From NCBI GenBank assembly GCA_963082975.1, contig OY720345.1, positions 32,434,611 through 32,498,610 of the forward strand: a stretch of DNA of 64,000 bases, in the 5' to 3' direction. Made by a program: the position numbers and the translations under genes. The notes beneath the pieces were generated by a model that worked only from the letters and a program-made list of their open reading frames with translations, was not told the DNA's origin and did not search any database. Of the stretch, positions 24,051 to 37,388 are shown piece after piece (the stretch's first letter is position 1; each line of letters opens with the position of its first letter). Origin of the DNA: Labia minor (Eukaryota; Arthropoda; Insecta; Dermaptera; Spongiphoridae).

Positions 24051-25890
24051 TCCCTTAATTTGATGTGATTTGTTTTCAAGATTAACAAAATACAGAGAAA
24101 GTGTATTAAAGATTTAATTAATTAAATTTTAAATATAAAAAATAATAAATAGTTATTTAATAATATTGGTTACATTAATGATACAAGCGACAAGCGCATA
24201 TAACAGTTAAAATATTCTTTTATCGTATCTTTCCCGTTAGAAATGGGATATTTTTACAAATTTTAATAGGAATATCCTAAATATAAGAATTAGTAAAAGT
24301 TTTGTAAATAGAAAATATTCAAAAAAAGACCAAAATATTTAAAAAAAAATTTGTTTAAACATAAGCTAGAAAAACATTTACGCCCACCCCGGTTGTTGAA
24401 TAAATATGAATTACTATTTATTTATTACTATTTTACTATAAAATTTATTTCTAATTAATTATATAAATTAATATATTATTTTTCATTGAAAATAGGTTAT
24501 TTAAAATATCGATAATATATCTTATATATTAAGTATTAATTCTTAATGAATTTCAATTTAATTTAAATTTAAAATACGTTTGACTTAAATGTTTCAAATT
24601 TAAATTTAAAACTTAATAACAAATTTGAATTTGGAATAAAAAGAAATCTTGTAAATTTAAAAAAAAGCGAATGGATATTGATTGGTGCATGACTAATTGT
24701 CTACCTCCTAGGGGTAAAAAATTTTCAAATTTATCAATGGAAATTAGATAGATATAAAATAAACTTAGTACATTTATGAGAAAAAACTTTTATTAAATTT
24801 TTAAAATATATATTCAATATTTTAAACCTCCATTCCTATTCATAAAAAATATTATTGAATTGCTAGGTTGATAAGCATTTTATTATCAAAAAGTTTTCAT
24901 TTTAACTTCATAATAAAATTTACCCGACTCATCACTTACTCTAAAAGAGCAATTCAACATATGGTATATATTATATTTTAAATTATACATATCTATGTAG
25001 AAGAATTAATGATAACATGTATTTTCTTTCTATGTTAATTGTTATAAAAAAATGTTGAACTGAAAAGTTATATTTTATATCTATATAAATGCTTCTTAAA
25101 TTTCTTATTATATTCTTCATATTCTTAATATATTTTTTGTTTTTAATTCAATAAAATAAATTAAATAACATTCTATAGTAGATATAACAAAGGATAATGT
25201 CACATTATAAAAATTTGTAAACTCTCTCTCTCTCTGAATCAATTGTATTACCTTTTAATCTTCCCTTGTAACTTATTCTTGGCGTTTTTTCTATTATTAA
25301 TCGAAAATCTAAACTTTATATATGAGTAAAAGTAAATAAAAATTCTAAATTATGCTTAAAATTCCTCATCTTTATACAAATAGTTTTTATTTAAGTTAAT
25401 ATTTATTTAAAATTTATATAAAAAATTAAAGTTAATTTAGGTGAAAGTACAAATGAAAAATAAATAAATAATGTTGTTTTAAAAAAGTTTTTTAATGGAA
25501 AACATTATGAAATTGATTTTGTGATTGACTAAGAATTAAATGTTTTTATATAATTGTATTGGTATATATATATATGGATTACTATATATATTTTAACAAT
25601 GTTCCAACCCATACTGAATTAAATTTAATTTACCTTTAATATTTAAAAATTAAAATCCAATTGAATTGTATCAAGTAAAAACTAGTTTTAATTTATTTTT
25701 TAAGAATTTAAGATACAAGTTTAGCACATGAAAATATTCCCTTGGACATTTGAATTAAAAAGAAGAAAAAAAATAAAACGATCTTTAAAATAAATATATT
25801 TTTTTCATATCAAGATTCTTTTATTAAATTAATTTCGCGAAAAGAGTTATTAATATTCTGTTTATTTTTATGCTTGATTAATGATCATAT
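24051..25890. other. AT-rich DNA downstream of PSMD12
   Basis: Intergenic DNA after the 3' end of the minus-strand proteasome gene. AT-rich with TA and CT microsatellites (about 25222-25235, 25563-25574). The PSMD12 3' UTR must lie in its right part, but no polyadenylation site was assigned. No other gene seen. Confidence 0.5.
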
Positions 25891-28800
25891 TCATTCTCTA
25901 ACTGCAAGCATATGTTTATGGACCATTTCTTCTTTATTAATTAAATGAGTCGTTTTGTTAACCAATTGCATCAATGAAGATAGATGACCGCTCCAATCAT
26001 TCAAAACATCATTGGGATCTTTACTTTGAGCAAATGAAACAACTCCAGCTGGTCTATCAGTTTTTGCTGTCACAGTTTTATTAACAACGAGATTTGATAA
26101 AAACTCTTCAGTTTCCTAAAATAATTAATTTATAATTAATGTGAAAGAAAAAAAATAAAAATTTGATATAATAAATTGAAATACTTACTTCAAGTGGAAG
26201 ATCTAATAATTCTGCCATTCTTTTAATGCTGATTCTAGTATAATATTTCGCCATAACACGAATATTCTAAAAAAAATATTTTGAATTAATAAGATTAATA
26301 AGAAAAATAATAAGATTTAAAAATAAATTACAAAGAAAATATAAATCATTTAATTTGAGCTGTATTTTTATTAAAAAAACAATTATATTACACCAAAGCC
26401 TCGTTTTGCATCGTTAATTAGGACACAAAAGGGGACACAATTCGAAACGAATGTTTTTCAATACAATAAAATCTTCATTTTTCAACTCCATATCGTGTGA
26501 TATCAAATGTTCATCAATATCATCACGATCCATATCCTCAAAATTAGCTTTTCTAGCTAGAATTGATAAAAGATGTCTTTGAAAAACGTCGTAAATTAAA
26601 TTTTCAGAGAAGCAACATCGAAAATTTAAAATATTTGGAAGACAAGGCTTGGGTGTATATTATATTATATATAATGTGCAAAAATTGTAAAAATAAATTT
26701 AATTTATTTAAACACTCAATTCAAAAAAACGTTTTGTTAATTAGATCAAAAATTAGTTAATTAACATTTTTATTTTTTATTATTAATTAAATTTTATTAT
26801 TGATAAAGGACAAATTCTAGAGATATTTATTATATATTTAAATATTATCAAATTTGTTAAATATAATTGTATTACATGTTCAACAACTCTGCTGCGAAGA
26901 TCAGTCCATCGTTTTACTCCATCCTCGTTGGCAGGATCAAATACTTCAGTAGCTTTTCTATCTTCATTACCATATTTAAGCTCTTTTTCATAAATTTCAC
27001 ACAAACCGGACCATTTAATTAATTCTGGATTAATAAATAATCGTAGTAATTCTCTGAAGAATAAGAAGAAGTTTTTATATAAATGAATTTAAATGGGAAA
27101 TTAGTAACAAATGCAGATTATAACTAGAATCATAAGAGATAGTTCATTTAGGGGAAGCGGGGGTGGAGGCGGCCTCTCCAGGTGACATCAAAATAATAAA
27201 ATTTAAAAAGAGTTCAAAAATGGAAAGGTAAATGGAAAGCTCAAATATGTTAAATTTTAATATAATTTTGCTCAAACTTTCCTATTCCTATTAATTTTTA
27301 CAACTGCCCTATTAACTCATTTTAAGCGAGCGCTCTCAGGAGCATAACTTGACTGTGTAGCGGGCTCGAATTTACAGGAATCGGCCAAGCGGAGTGGAGA
27401 CACCTTAGATTTTTTATTTCTGACGCTAAATCAAATATGTGAAGTAAGATCTAATACACATGTTTAGCTAAATATCGTATAAAAAACATTCATTCAATTA
27501 TTCATTGCAGCGAAGAGGTACTAGTACTTTATCCCGCATTTAACGTAGGTGTTTCGGAACGGGTATTTATACCCGCCCCGCTGATAGTGAGCAGTCCGTA
27601 AAACGGGTACTAATACCCACCCCGCCTAAAGTGTGTTAAGAACATCTATATATTGTTTATATATATATATAGTTTATAAAATTAACATTAAATAGACAAA
27701 TTAACATTTAGAGTTTCTATTGTGTGAAGTGATGATGTAGGAATAATATAGGGAGTTATCAGTTATTTATCCGAGACAGAGTAGGATGGAAAGTTGGGTG
27801 GGGATAACAAGGCATCTTTCTTCTTTGGTTCAAGTTGAGAAAGGACGATAGGTAAGTAAAAATCTAGGCACAACTATTTTATTGAATACCTTTTAGGAGA
27901 GAAGTTTTTGAGTGTGAAACGAGAGATAGATGGAAGTAAAAGCAGCATGGTGAACTCGGTCGTATATTATAAGAGGAGGACAATTATTCGTCATTATTTT
28001 TTATAATTTTTATGTAAAATTGACGTAAGAGTAAGGGGGCGAGGAGGGGGGGGGGTGATATTAACTCTAGTGGCGCCACTGTATAAATTTAGCGAAGCAT
28101 AAGTGTTTAAATATCAAAAGTATTAATTCCGAAGTCATTTTAAATAGTTGAATATATTTATTACTTGGAATAACACTTACTTGTAGAGGGGGATTTCATC
28201 AAGTAGTTTTTCTTCAAGAACTCGGTGTGTCAAATCAGCTTGTTCATTATCATAAGGAGCAAGAACTAAATAAAGAACAACATTTCGAAGTACTCTATGT
28301 CTTTCTACTTCATCTTCTTGTACACTTGGTGTATTAAGATAAGCTCGGTGATGTTTACAGGTAGCAAGATATGAACCTTCGTGCTGATCTAATTCAATCA
28401 TTAACCTAAAATTTTATTTTAAATGAAAAGTATATATAAAAAACGTATATTTAAATTAATTACAATAAAAATAATGTTTAATACCTGTAAAATTTAAGTT
28501 TCAAATATTGTGTATCAGGATCTTCAAAGAATTTGGTATTGATTTTTTTAGAAATAATTTGTGTTCTAATATAATCTTTTTTAGCAAGACAGAGTCGCAT
28601 TTGTTCTAATATTAGCTCAACTTTCTCACGCTTTTCCATTGAACCATAAGTTTCTACTTGTAATTCTTGAATAATATTAGCTGCTTCAATTATATCTCCT
28701 TCATCTTCCTTCATTTTAGCTAATTTATGAGTGAGTCTTGCTCGTTCAACTTCAACATATATCTAAAAAGATAGTTATTCATAGAATTAGTTATAGAATA

Positions 28801-29500
28801 ATTATCAATTATAAAATAAAATTACCTTTCCTTCCGTGACTGAACGAAGAGTATCGATCAGTTTAATTTTAGTTTCTTTGTTTGGTGTTAAATCAACGTA
28901 AGTGCAGCATTCTTGTACCATTTTAGCTACAGCCTGTTTTAATTGGCTTCTCCTTTTAGCTAATAGAGCGATATGTTCATTGAGGGCGGTCCAATTTTTA
29001 GCTTCAAAACAAATTTGAACAATTGCAACCAATACACGTCCGGTAGATACCATATCAGCGCCCTAAAATAATAAATTTTTGTTAATATATCTTGTAGATC
29101 CCTAACCTCCCAAATCCTGATCATCTTCAGTTCGTACTTGTTACTGTTATTTGATTTTTCTATAAAGAGATTTTTTAAAAAGTTTTTAATTAATTTATTT
29201 CACTTTCTGAATAATATCCATACTTCTTTATGAAAAGAACAATAAATAAATTAACAAAATAATAATTTTATTTTAAATTAAAAAAAAAATATAATTAAAT
29301 TTGCAAATTGTCAATACTTACAGTTCTTGTTTGTTTTTCAAGTGCTAATAGGGCATCTAGAGCATCATGGATTTTTCCTTCCCTGGCCATTTTTTGACAT
29401 TCTGGAATTTTTTCATCACAAGTGGAACTATAATCCACTTCCATTTTTATAATACGGCCTCCTTCGGCCGTAAGATTATCAGCCATGGTTAAATATAAGC
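25891..29500 (-). CDS. PSMD12: 26S proteasome regulatory subunit Rpn5/PSMD12, complete
   Basis: A scaffold subunit of the 19S lid, which holds the deubiquitinase and unfolding base together in cytosol and nucleus. Coding exons, 5' to 3': 29486-29322, 29062-28826, 28762-28485, 28405-28181, 27053-26876, 26266-26189, 26115-25891. All introns are GT-AG and keep frame; the protein is 461 residues, close to the human 456. Recognised blocks include [18 protein letters not shown] (near residue 66), the helical repeat region, [17 protein letters not shown] (about 265), and the PCI winged helix starting [13 protein letters not shown] (362 on) with a terminal helix to LAVRE. ATG 29486 is preceded by an acceptor at 29501-29502, so the 5' UTR is spliced. 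The fourth coding intron (27054-28180) and the fifth (26267-26875) hold transposon relics. No defect seen. Confidence 0.97.
26400..26560 (-). mobile_element. pogo/Tigger-like transposase fragment in PSMD12 intron
   Basis: One minus-strand frame reads [20 protein letters not shown] then [10 protein letters not shown]. It resembles the acidic linker of jerky/pogo-type transposases, where an ELLxxHSEELTNEDLxELE-like segment follows the DDE domain. Only this short piece is recognisable and no inverted ends were found. Family assignment is tentative. Confidence 0.35.
27540..27639. mobile_element. Single-arm relative of the TTAA palindromic MITE
   Basis: Two ACGGGTA/TACCC hairpin units (about 27558-27582 and 27602-27626) with CCGCCCCGC match, in order and orientation, the right arm of the 3.7-kb palindrome. 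The right end reads CCTAAAGTGTG followed by an intact TTAA (27636-27639). The left arm is missing; another TTAA sits at 27540-27543. It lies in the fourth coding intron of PSMD12. Confidence 0.55.
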
Positions 29501-29661
29501 CTGAAATAGGAAAATTTGTATTATGACTTCAATGTATAATGATTAGTATTAACAGAAAAAAATGATAAAAAAATGAATGAAGAATATTATTCAATAAATA
29601 TAAAGAATGATATATTTTTTAAGGTGAATATTTTAAATTATATATTGAAAGATTAACATAC

Positions 29662-29760
29662 TTAAAAACAATTACGAAAACAATATAGGGTGAATGATAT
29701 TCAGAATTGCTTGTCAGGTTGAAAACAATATCGCCAACGTGACAAAATTAAATATCAAGA
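29662..29760 (-). promoter_or_regulatory. Likely PSMD12 5' UTR exon and promoter region
   Basis: On the minus strand a short non-AT-rich stretch containing CACGTTGGCGATATTG (about 29743-29728) ends in TTTTTAA followed by GTATGT at 29661-29656, a fair donor. The matching acceptor sits just before the coding start at 29501-29502. A spliced leader exon with the transcription start near 29750 is therefore likely; the exact start is not visible. Confidence 0.45.
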
Positions 29761-31472
29761 AAATAATAATAGTAATTAGATTTGTTAATTTTGATTATAA
29801 TTATAAAAATAAAACTATTATTAAATAAATAAAATTATAATTTAGAATTAAATTAATTTAAAACAAAACCAGATATATCAGAAATTCATTAATTAATAAA
29901 TTTTGAGGGTGGGAGGAATTAAATTTTTTAACATTAAAAAAGAAACATTTTGTTTGTTTGTTTTTAATTTTAAAAATAATTCCTTAATGTTTTTATAATA
30001 ATTATTAAATAAAAAATTAAATTTTTAAATTCACTTGAAATGAAGGACGAATATACCTCCTTCCTCCCCGAAATGAGAAAAATTTAAGAAAAATTACCTA
30101 ATATCTTAGTAAAATAAAATAAAGTAAATTAAGAAAGATAAAGAGAAGTATTATAAATAATTATTATTGTATATAAATTATATTATAAATCAATTTCAAT
30201 TAAAAAATAAAAATTTAAAAGCTGAATTAGGTTTGGTAACTATTGTTAACTCTTTCAATTCCTCTCAAAAAATTCTATATTTTTCACCATATTAAGCAAT
30301 GACCATACTTATATCCTATATTATCATCAATAAAAATAGTAAAAACTATTTTTCACTGTTGGTTAATAAATGTCTTTTCAATCAACAATTTGTAGTAATT
30401 TTTTTATGAAAACTTTTCAATCCCTTTTCATTTTTCTTGTTTTCCAAATTTTATAAAAACGATTTTTAAAATTACTCATATTAAAAATACAGAATTATAT
30501 TATACCAATTATATTATGAAAACCTTAAAATAAAATTTAATTAAATATTCCGGAACTCTAAATTAATTCCCTGGTCAAATACTATACCATCTATTGAGAT
30601 ATCACTAAAATTATTACCTATTCTATATTATACGAATATTTTATAATATGTATTTGCTTTCAATCAACTCCAAACTTTCCAGCCTTAGGCCCATACTGAT
30701 TTACTCGAATAAGATCGAAGGTCCAAAACCGTTTTAATTTTGTGGACATATAGTGGTAGTAGACAAAAGGGGAAATAGATATTAAAAATACCCTCTATAC
30801 TCTATTGTAAGGGTGTATACTCTAACAGCTAACAAAAGAGTATACATTTTATACAATAAAATTACTTTCTCAATTCATTTACAAAGGACGCGTAAATGAG
30901 TTTGAAATTGCTTAAAAAAAGAAATAATTGCAAAATGAATTAAAAGAAACACTTTAATTTTTAAAAATGACAAAACTTTTGATTATTATTTTCTTCGAGA
31001 AAAATAAAAAAAAAATAATTTCGTTAATAATAAATTACAAAAAAAGAAGACATCTATCATTCTTAGCAAGTAAAAAAAACGAGTTATTATTATTGTCACC
31101 ACGGGCCATATTGATTATACTGACTGGCTGAATTGGAGTTCTAATAAATCCTAAAATCCTTGATAACCACTCTATTTCTACATTTGTATTTATTTCTATA
31201 ATTATACAATATTTTTTATTTAGTTCTGTTCAAAACTTGAACAAATTTCTAGGATTCTAAAAATATTAAATAATTGCTAAAAAAAAATAATGTGAACATC
31301 TTATAAAGAAATAGGTATTAATGAGATAAAGTTTATATACACAATTTTTAATCTCTCCAATTACAAAACATCAAAAAGGACTTATTGAGTAAATTTTGGC
31401 TTTCAAAACAATTAATTCATATAAGCATTGAATTAAATGTTCTAACTGTTCTAATGGTTTGATCAAATATCG

Positions 31473-31506
<34 letters not shown>

Positions 31507-31771
31507 TACATACAATATATATATGTTATAAAAAGTTAAATGTTAGAAGGTTTATTTATAATGGGATATATTTTACAAAATATTTAAATCTAAATATATG
31601 AATATATATATATAGGTATTTTTAATTATAATATTAAATGTAGTTTCGTATAATGTATATATACATTGAATTATAATTTGAATTTTTGTTCAAGATACAT
31701 ATAAAAATTTCTAACATTTAAAAAAGATTTTTAAATATGAATATATTTAAAGTATTATTTATATTAACCAA

Positions 31772-31807
<36 letters not shown>

Positions 31808-33317
31808 TAGAAATGTTTTTTCCATTTCCAATCTTAGCAGGTCTGAATGTAGTATGGTAATTTTCGATGATTACAGTTTATCGATGTAAATTTGTCTGCA
31901 AATATAAATATAAATTTATATTTTTTCTCTTTAGTTTTAAAATTTATTTAATAAGAAATATAAAAATCTTTTCTAATAATTTGATTTTTTATTATTGGTA
32001 ATTTAATCTATTTACATTTTCTTTAAGATCCTCTTTAATAGCTACAAACACATTTATCAAAAATTAATATAATCGAATTATTTATTTTAATATTTCTCCT
32101 CTACAAATAAATAACTGTAAGTGGAGAAATTAATGCACAAAAAGTAAATCCAAAACAAAAATGATAATATGAATATGGAAGGGAGAAATTGAAACAAGAT
32201 TGGAAATGAGGAAAACATTTAAACTAATCTAAAAAAATATTAAATTGAAACATATATATGTAAAAAATCAGTCTTATTTGACTAGCACAACGGCTAAGCT
32301 CAGTATTATAAATTGTTTTTTTTTTATATTAATAAACATAATATTAACAATATAAAATGTATTTGTACTTTATAAACAGAAAAAATACTGCATCTTTATA
32401 AACATTCTTTAATTTTTAAAGAATTTCTTCAATAACTTTTAAAATGTAATTTCACAACTAAACAACCAGAATGAAGTTTATCTTTAAAATTTAAAATTGT
32501 TATATAATATTTGATATTCAAAAAAATTAAAGAATTTAACATATGTTTAGTAATTTTTTAATACTGGCAAATTGGAATTCATTAAGTTGAATCCAATCAC
32601 AATAGTCTTATTATACAAAAATAAAAATCTTAATTAAAACAAAATATTTTTTTTAAATAAAAACATTTTAAATATATTTTTAATTTTTTTTTTGTTTAAA
32701 TTTTTAACCTGTTTGATTATTTGATTTTCATTTATTTAATTTGTTAATTGTTCAAAAATATTTTCCTAAATATAATTTATTTTTTAAAATAAGAAATTAT
32801 ATTAAAAAATTATTAGAAATATAAAAAGATAATTATAAACTATAAATTCTCAGTCTTATATTAACAATCGAATTAACGATTATATAAAATATTTAAATTA
32901 TATAGAAAAAATTCTATACAATAATAATTGTATATAATTCATTAAAATAAACATAAAAATAATTATATATATATATATTTAAAAAAAAATATATATTTCT
33001 GAAGGAAATATTTTATCTTTTCATTTGTAGAAAAGTTAATGGAAAGTATAATTTTTTTGTAAAAACATTTTATTATTTTTTTAAATAATTATTGGAAGTT
33101 CTACACTTTAAATAAATTATCTAATATTTATCTAATTATTTAGATAATTTAAATTAATAAATATATAACTAAATGAGATTCTTTTAAATTCGTATTTTAG
33201 TTATTTATATAAATGATATAGACATATCTATTATTTATAAAAGATATAAAATTGTTAACATTTTGATATAGATTTGAAAATGTATTTTAATAATTATATA
33301 AGTAAAATATTTTTTAT
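29761..33317. other. AT-rich intergenic DNA between PSMD12 and the LRR gene
   Basis: No coding exon seen. Several TA microsatellites (about 31468-31504, 31776-31804, 32965-32980). A mixed-composition patch near 30670-30800 is unidentified. The right end should contain the 3' UTR of the LRR gene. Confidence 0.5.
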
Positions 33318-36300
33318 TTAGAAAATAGGTATTTGCCCATCATTAAATATACACTGAACATTTAAATTATTATCTCTTATATAAGATAAAAATCTTTGTT
33401 CATCGTTTCGGCTCCAGTAAATCATATAGCCCAGAATAGTTAGATTAGGGCAATTCCTTATCATTGAAAGTGCTATTTCCTTTGGAAGAGTTGTTTTACC
33501 CTAAAATAAAAACAATATTATATAACATAGTATGTTTGAATTTGGACAGTATAATTTTTATAAATTTAAATTAATTTGAAATAAAAATAAATTTAAGTTT
33601 ATATAATGAATATAATTAGGATTAAAAATAAATAGCTACCTATTAATAAAAATGAAAAATAATTTAATTGAATTATACGTGATTTTTTTATTAACTATTA
33701 ATTATTTTATATATTTTATTACATTATTTTATTCTTTAATTCATTTGAAAGATTAATTCTAATTCTAATAATAAAAAAAATTATGATAGAAGAGTAAAAT
33801 GACAATTATTTTCAAAGCAAAGAATTAATTTAAAACAAACTTACCAGCATCCGAATAGCAAAAACATTCCACCGATCTAATGCTGGATGAAGGTCAATAA
33901 TTCTTGTTAAAATAAGACTTAATCTTTGGGATCTTGCATTATCATCTAAATCAAATGTATCATCTTCTGAATCTTCCGAATCCAATTCGCTTTCACTTAA
34001 CTTTTATAAAATAAAATAAAAATAATTTTCAATTATTGATATTATAAATAAAATTATTAAGATATTAATTAAAATTTTACTTTAATGAGAGTGAAAAAAC
34101 CTCGAATCGAATTTTTTAGCATTTATCTCACAGATTCTTTATCAAGAGAAGAAATTTATATCCTTATTTGTTAATGTTGAGAGAGAGTTAAGTGAGCAAA
34201 TACATGATTTTTTAATGTTAGTTTAATTTTTAATGAGTTAAAATTTGGAAACCATTTGGGCAGCACTTAATATAAGATTAAATTTAACGTTCAAAAATAT
34301 ATACCATACTACAATTAGTTAAAATGTCCCCACTTATAAAATAATAATAAAAGTTTCTTCTTTTGTTACGAGTACAAACTAAAAAAAGTCTCAACAACCG
34401 ATTATTTTTTATCGGTTTTTTTTTGGGATTGTTCTTATTTAAAAAGTGATAAATCTAATTATCATAAAATAAAATATTAATATCAAAAAAAATTAAATTT
34501 TCAAAAAATTAAAATGATAAATAATTAGTTTAAATAATTAAAATATAAATTACCATTATATATTCCAAATTAGGAGATGCTAACAAAAGAGATTGCACGG
34601 TAGAAAAACTCGAAAATTTTACAACGCATTGTTTTAAATGATTTAATTTATGATGAGTGCTTCCATTTAAAGAAATAGATATATTCTTTAATCTAGGACA
34701 AGATTCTGCTAATATATTTATATGCATAGGATGCTCCTAAAACATTTCGTAAAAAAAAATTTAAAAAAGGATGAAGACAATTTACTAAATTATCTATGTG
34801 TAGTATTCATTAATTAAAAGTAAGATTATTGTATTATATAAACAATATAATTATTTTATTACTTGACAATTTATATGAAGCCATTCCAAAATATGACCTC
34901 TCATTTTAATAAAATTTGTGAGATGATGAGTAAAATCTCTTGAATCGAAATCGATTGTAATTGATGTTATAGTTCGAAGAGGTTCTAACGATTCGAGGCA
35001 AGTGGCTCTTGTATAAAGATGTTGAAGTTTGGGAACGGCAAGTGCTAATACCTTTAAAATAAAAACCATAGAAATAAGTTATTTAGAAAATAAATCTGAT
35101 CGAATAAAAAGTTGAATTACCTCATTTTTTTTTAGATCCAATGAACTATCACAAAGATAGGTAAGACTAAAAGTTAGTTGCCCACTTTTATGATGATATA
35201 ATTTAACAATTTCATCACCAACATTTCTAAAAATATTTATGAGATTTATTAAATGTTAATATTCCTTTATAAAAAACCTATACAATTTTTACCTATAGTA
35301 TATATATCCTCCCAATGACTTTAAATTAGGAATAAATAATAAAAGTAAAGCAACTGCTAATTCAGAAGTATTTGTATCTTGAATCCGTATTTCTTCTAAA
35401 GAAAAACAGACAGGATTTAAGTCAGAAAAACTAATAGATGATAGTTGTTCTAGTGCCTGTTTATCAAGTCCAACAGTTTCATCGCATTGATAGGTTAATA
35501 ATGAAGTATCACGAAGACACAATCCCTAAAAAATATTATTTTATTAATATATATATATATCTATATTAAAAATATTATATTAATAAAAGGTTACTTTTAA
35601 TCCTTCATCATCCACATGCCAACTGTACATAACATCCAGATGACGAAGTGATTTGGCATGTTGTCCTAATAATTTTAATAATCTATTATCACAAATGGAT
35701 GGTAAAACAAGACGACGTAAAGACATAGCTAGGCCATTTTCAAGCAGTCGATAAAGGGGTTGATTTATTCTGGTGACTATGTCATTACCCATTCCTTCAT
35801 TAAACCAGAGCCGTACCTATGTATTTTAAAAACAAAAGTACTAATAATAGTAATAATAATAGTATTAATTAATATAAAATAATAAATATAAAAATAATAG
35901 TTGTTGTCAACACAGTTTATTTGATATTTTTAATAAAATAGTTATATATTATTAATACGATGGTAACATATTTATTATAGATAATAACGTATTTATTTAT
36001 ACATGTTAGAAATTAAAATATATAAAATTAATAAATTAATTAATAAAATCTAGTTGAATGGTTTTGTTTATTTTTAATCAGTTACATACTATCAATAACA
36101 TTCTATATCTAGTCTATAGACCTAATGTTCTATTCCATTCTATTTTAGCACAAGATTAAATATTCTAAAAATGAGTTTCAAAGAAATATTTAGAAAATTA
36201 AGATTATTTTGAAATCTATCTTTAAGATATATTAAAAATTATGTTGATTAAAAATGATTAGATTTGTATTACCGAAATGATAAAGTCATGCAATCCTGTT

Positions 36301-36713
36301 GCTTGACATTCTTCGAGGAGTTTAAAAAGATTGCCTGTTTCTTCACACATTTTAGAAGAAAAGTCATGTTTAATAGTAAAATTTAATCTTTGAATATGTC
36401 TATCCACAAAAATTTTAATTATATCAAAAACTAAATAAATATTATTACTGAAATCATAAAAAAATTAAACAAATTAATTAATATAAATAAACGTTTTAAT
36501 AAATAAATGTATTAATATTAACTAATAATATCTGGAACAAATATCTAAAATGGAATTTCGAATGTCAGAATGAAGATGTGATTGATAAAGATCTCGTAGA
36601 GTTTCAACGTTATTGTTTGATCTTGGATTGAGGGTAATTTGTCTTACAATCACAGGAATAAGCGATTCAAGACTAAGCCGATAAAGGGTTTGCACTGGAA
36701 CGAGTGGCGACAT
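33318..36713 (-). CDS. Leucine-rich-repeat protein of unknown function, complete
   Basis: Nine coding exons, 5' to 3': 36713-36523, 36447-36273, 35816-35595, 35525-35293, 35226-35121, 35051-34863, 34736-34554, 34000-33845, 33500-33318. All joins use GT-AG and keep frame, giving 545 residues. The N-terminal ~60 residues (VPVQTLYRLSLESLIPVIV on) are helical-looking. From about residue 150 irregular LRRs appear: LRRLVLPSICDNRLLKLLGQ, SLRHLDVMYSW, SLEEIRIQDT, LKSLGGYIYY, LQHLYTRATCLESLEPL, CPRLKNISISL and CPNLTILGYMIY. An acidic stretch (SESELDSEDSEDD) interrupts them near residue 430. The layout resembles F-box/LRR or ZYG11-type ubiquitin-ligase adaptors, but no clear F-box was seen. It is divergently paired with UXS1. 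Confidence 0.82.
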
Positions 36714-37388
36714 GCTGGTTCTCCCCTGATGGCTAAATCCGACAAGGCACCTGAACCCTTCACTTTCTCTTTGGTTTGATCTAATGGTTTTCCACTTTTC
36801 TATTATTCTTTTAAAACTAATGCCTTGGATACATTTATAAGGGAATATATGTATATTTATACTTATACATATAGATAAATGAGAGAATATCGTACTTTAT
36901 ATTTTCATTCATTTACTTCAGTTCAATGAGCTTATCATAGACGTGATATTATCTTTAAACAATATTACTTTACTTATAAAAAAAAAAAAAATTATAAAAT
37001 ATATAACTTATATATATATATATTAGCAATTATATCAAATAATTTAACTTTTTATTATTAGTATTACATTTAACTATTTATAATTCATAATAGAAAAATT
37101 TAAATTTAAATTTTTTATATTTAATAAACAAAAAAACAATTATAAATGATTACTTTAAATAACTATATATAAATAAGTATTAGATGAAGAAAATTAAATA
37201 AATAAAGATAAATTGGATCAATTTTTTTTAAGACGCCAATTGTGCCCTCTTACGAAATTTGCGTTCTTTTTCAAGTTGTCAAAATCTCAAAACAAATGTC
37301 AAAATTTTTTACATTCTTTATGAAACTGAATTATATAAAATACTAATCTTTGAAAATATGACTTGAAATACTTAAAAGATAAACAATT
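36714..37388. promoter_or_regulatory. Shared upstream region between LRR gene and UXS1
   Basis: 675 bp separate the two divergent start codons (36713 minus, 37389 plus). The 100 bp next to the LRR gene are less AT-rich; the rest is AT-rich. This is probably a bidirectional promoter region, by position only. No core promoter motif was assigned with confidence. Confidence 0.45.
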
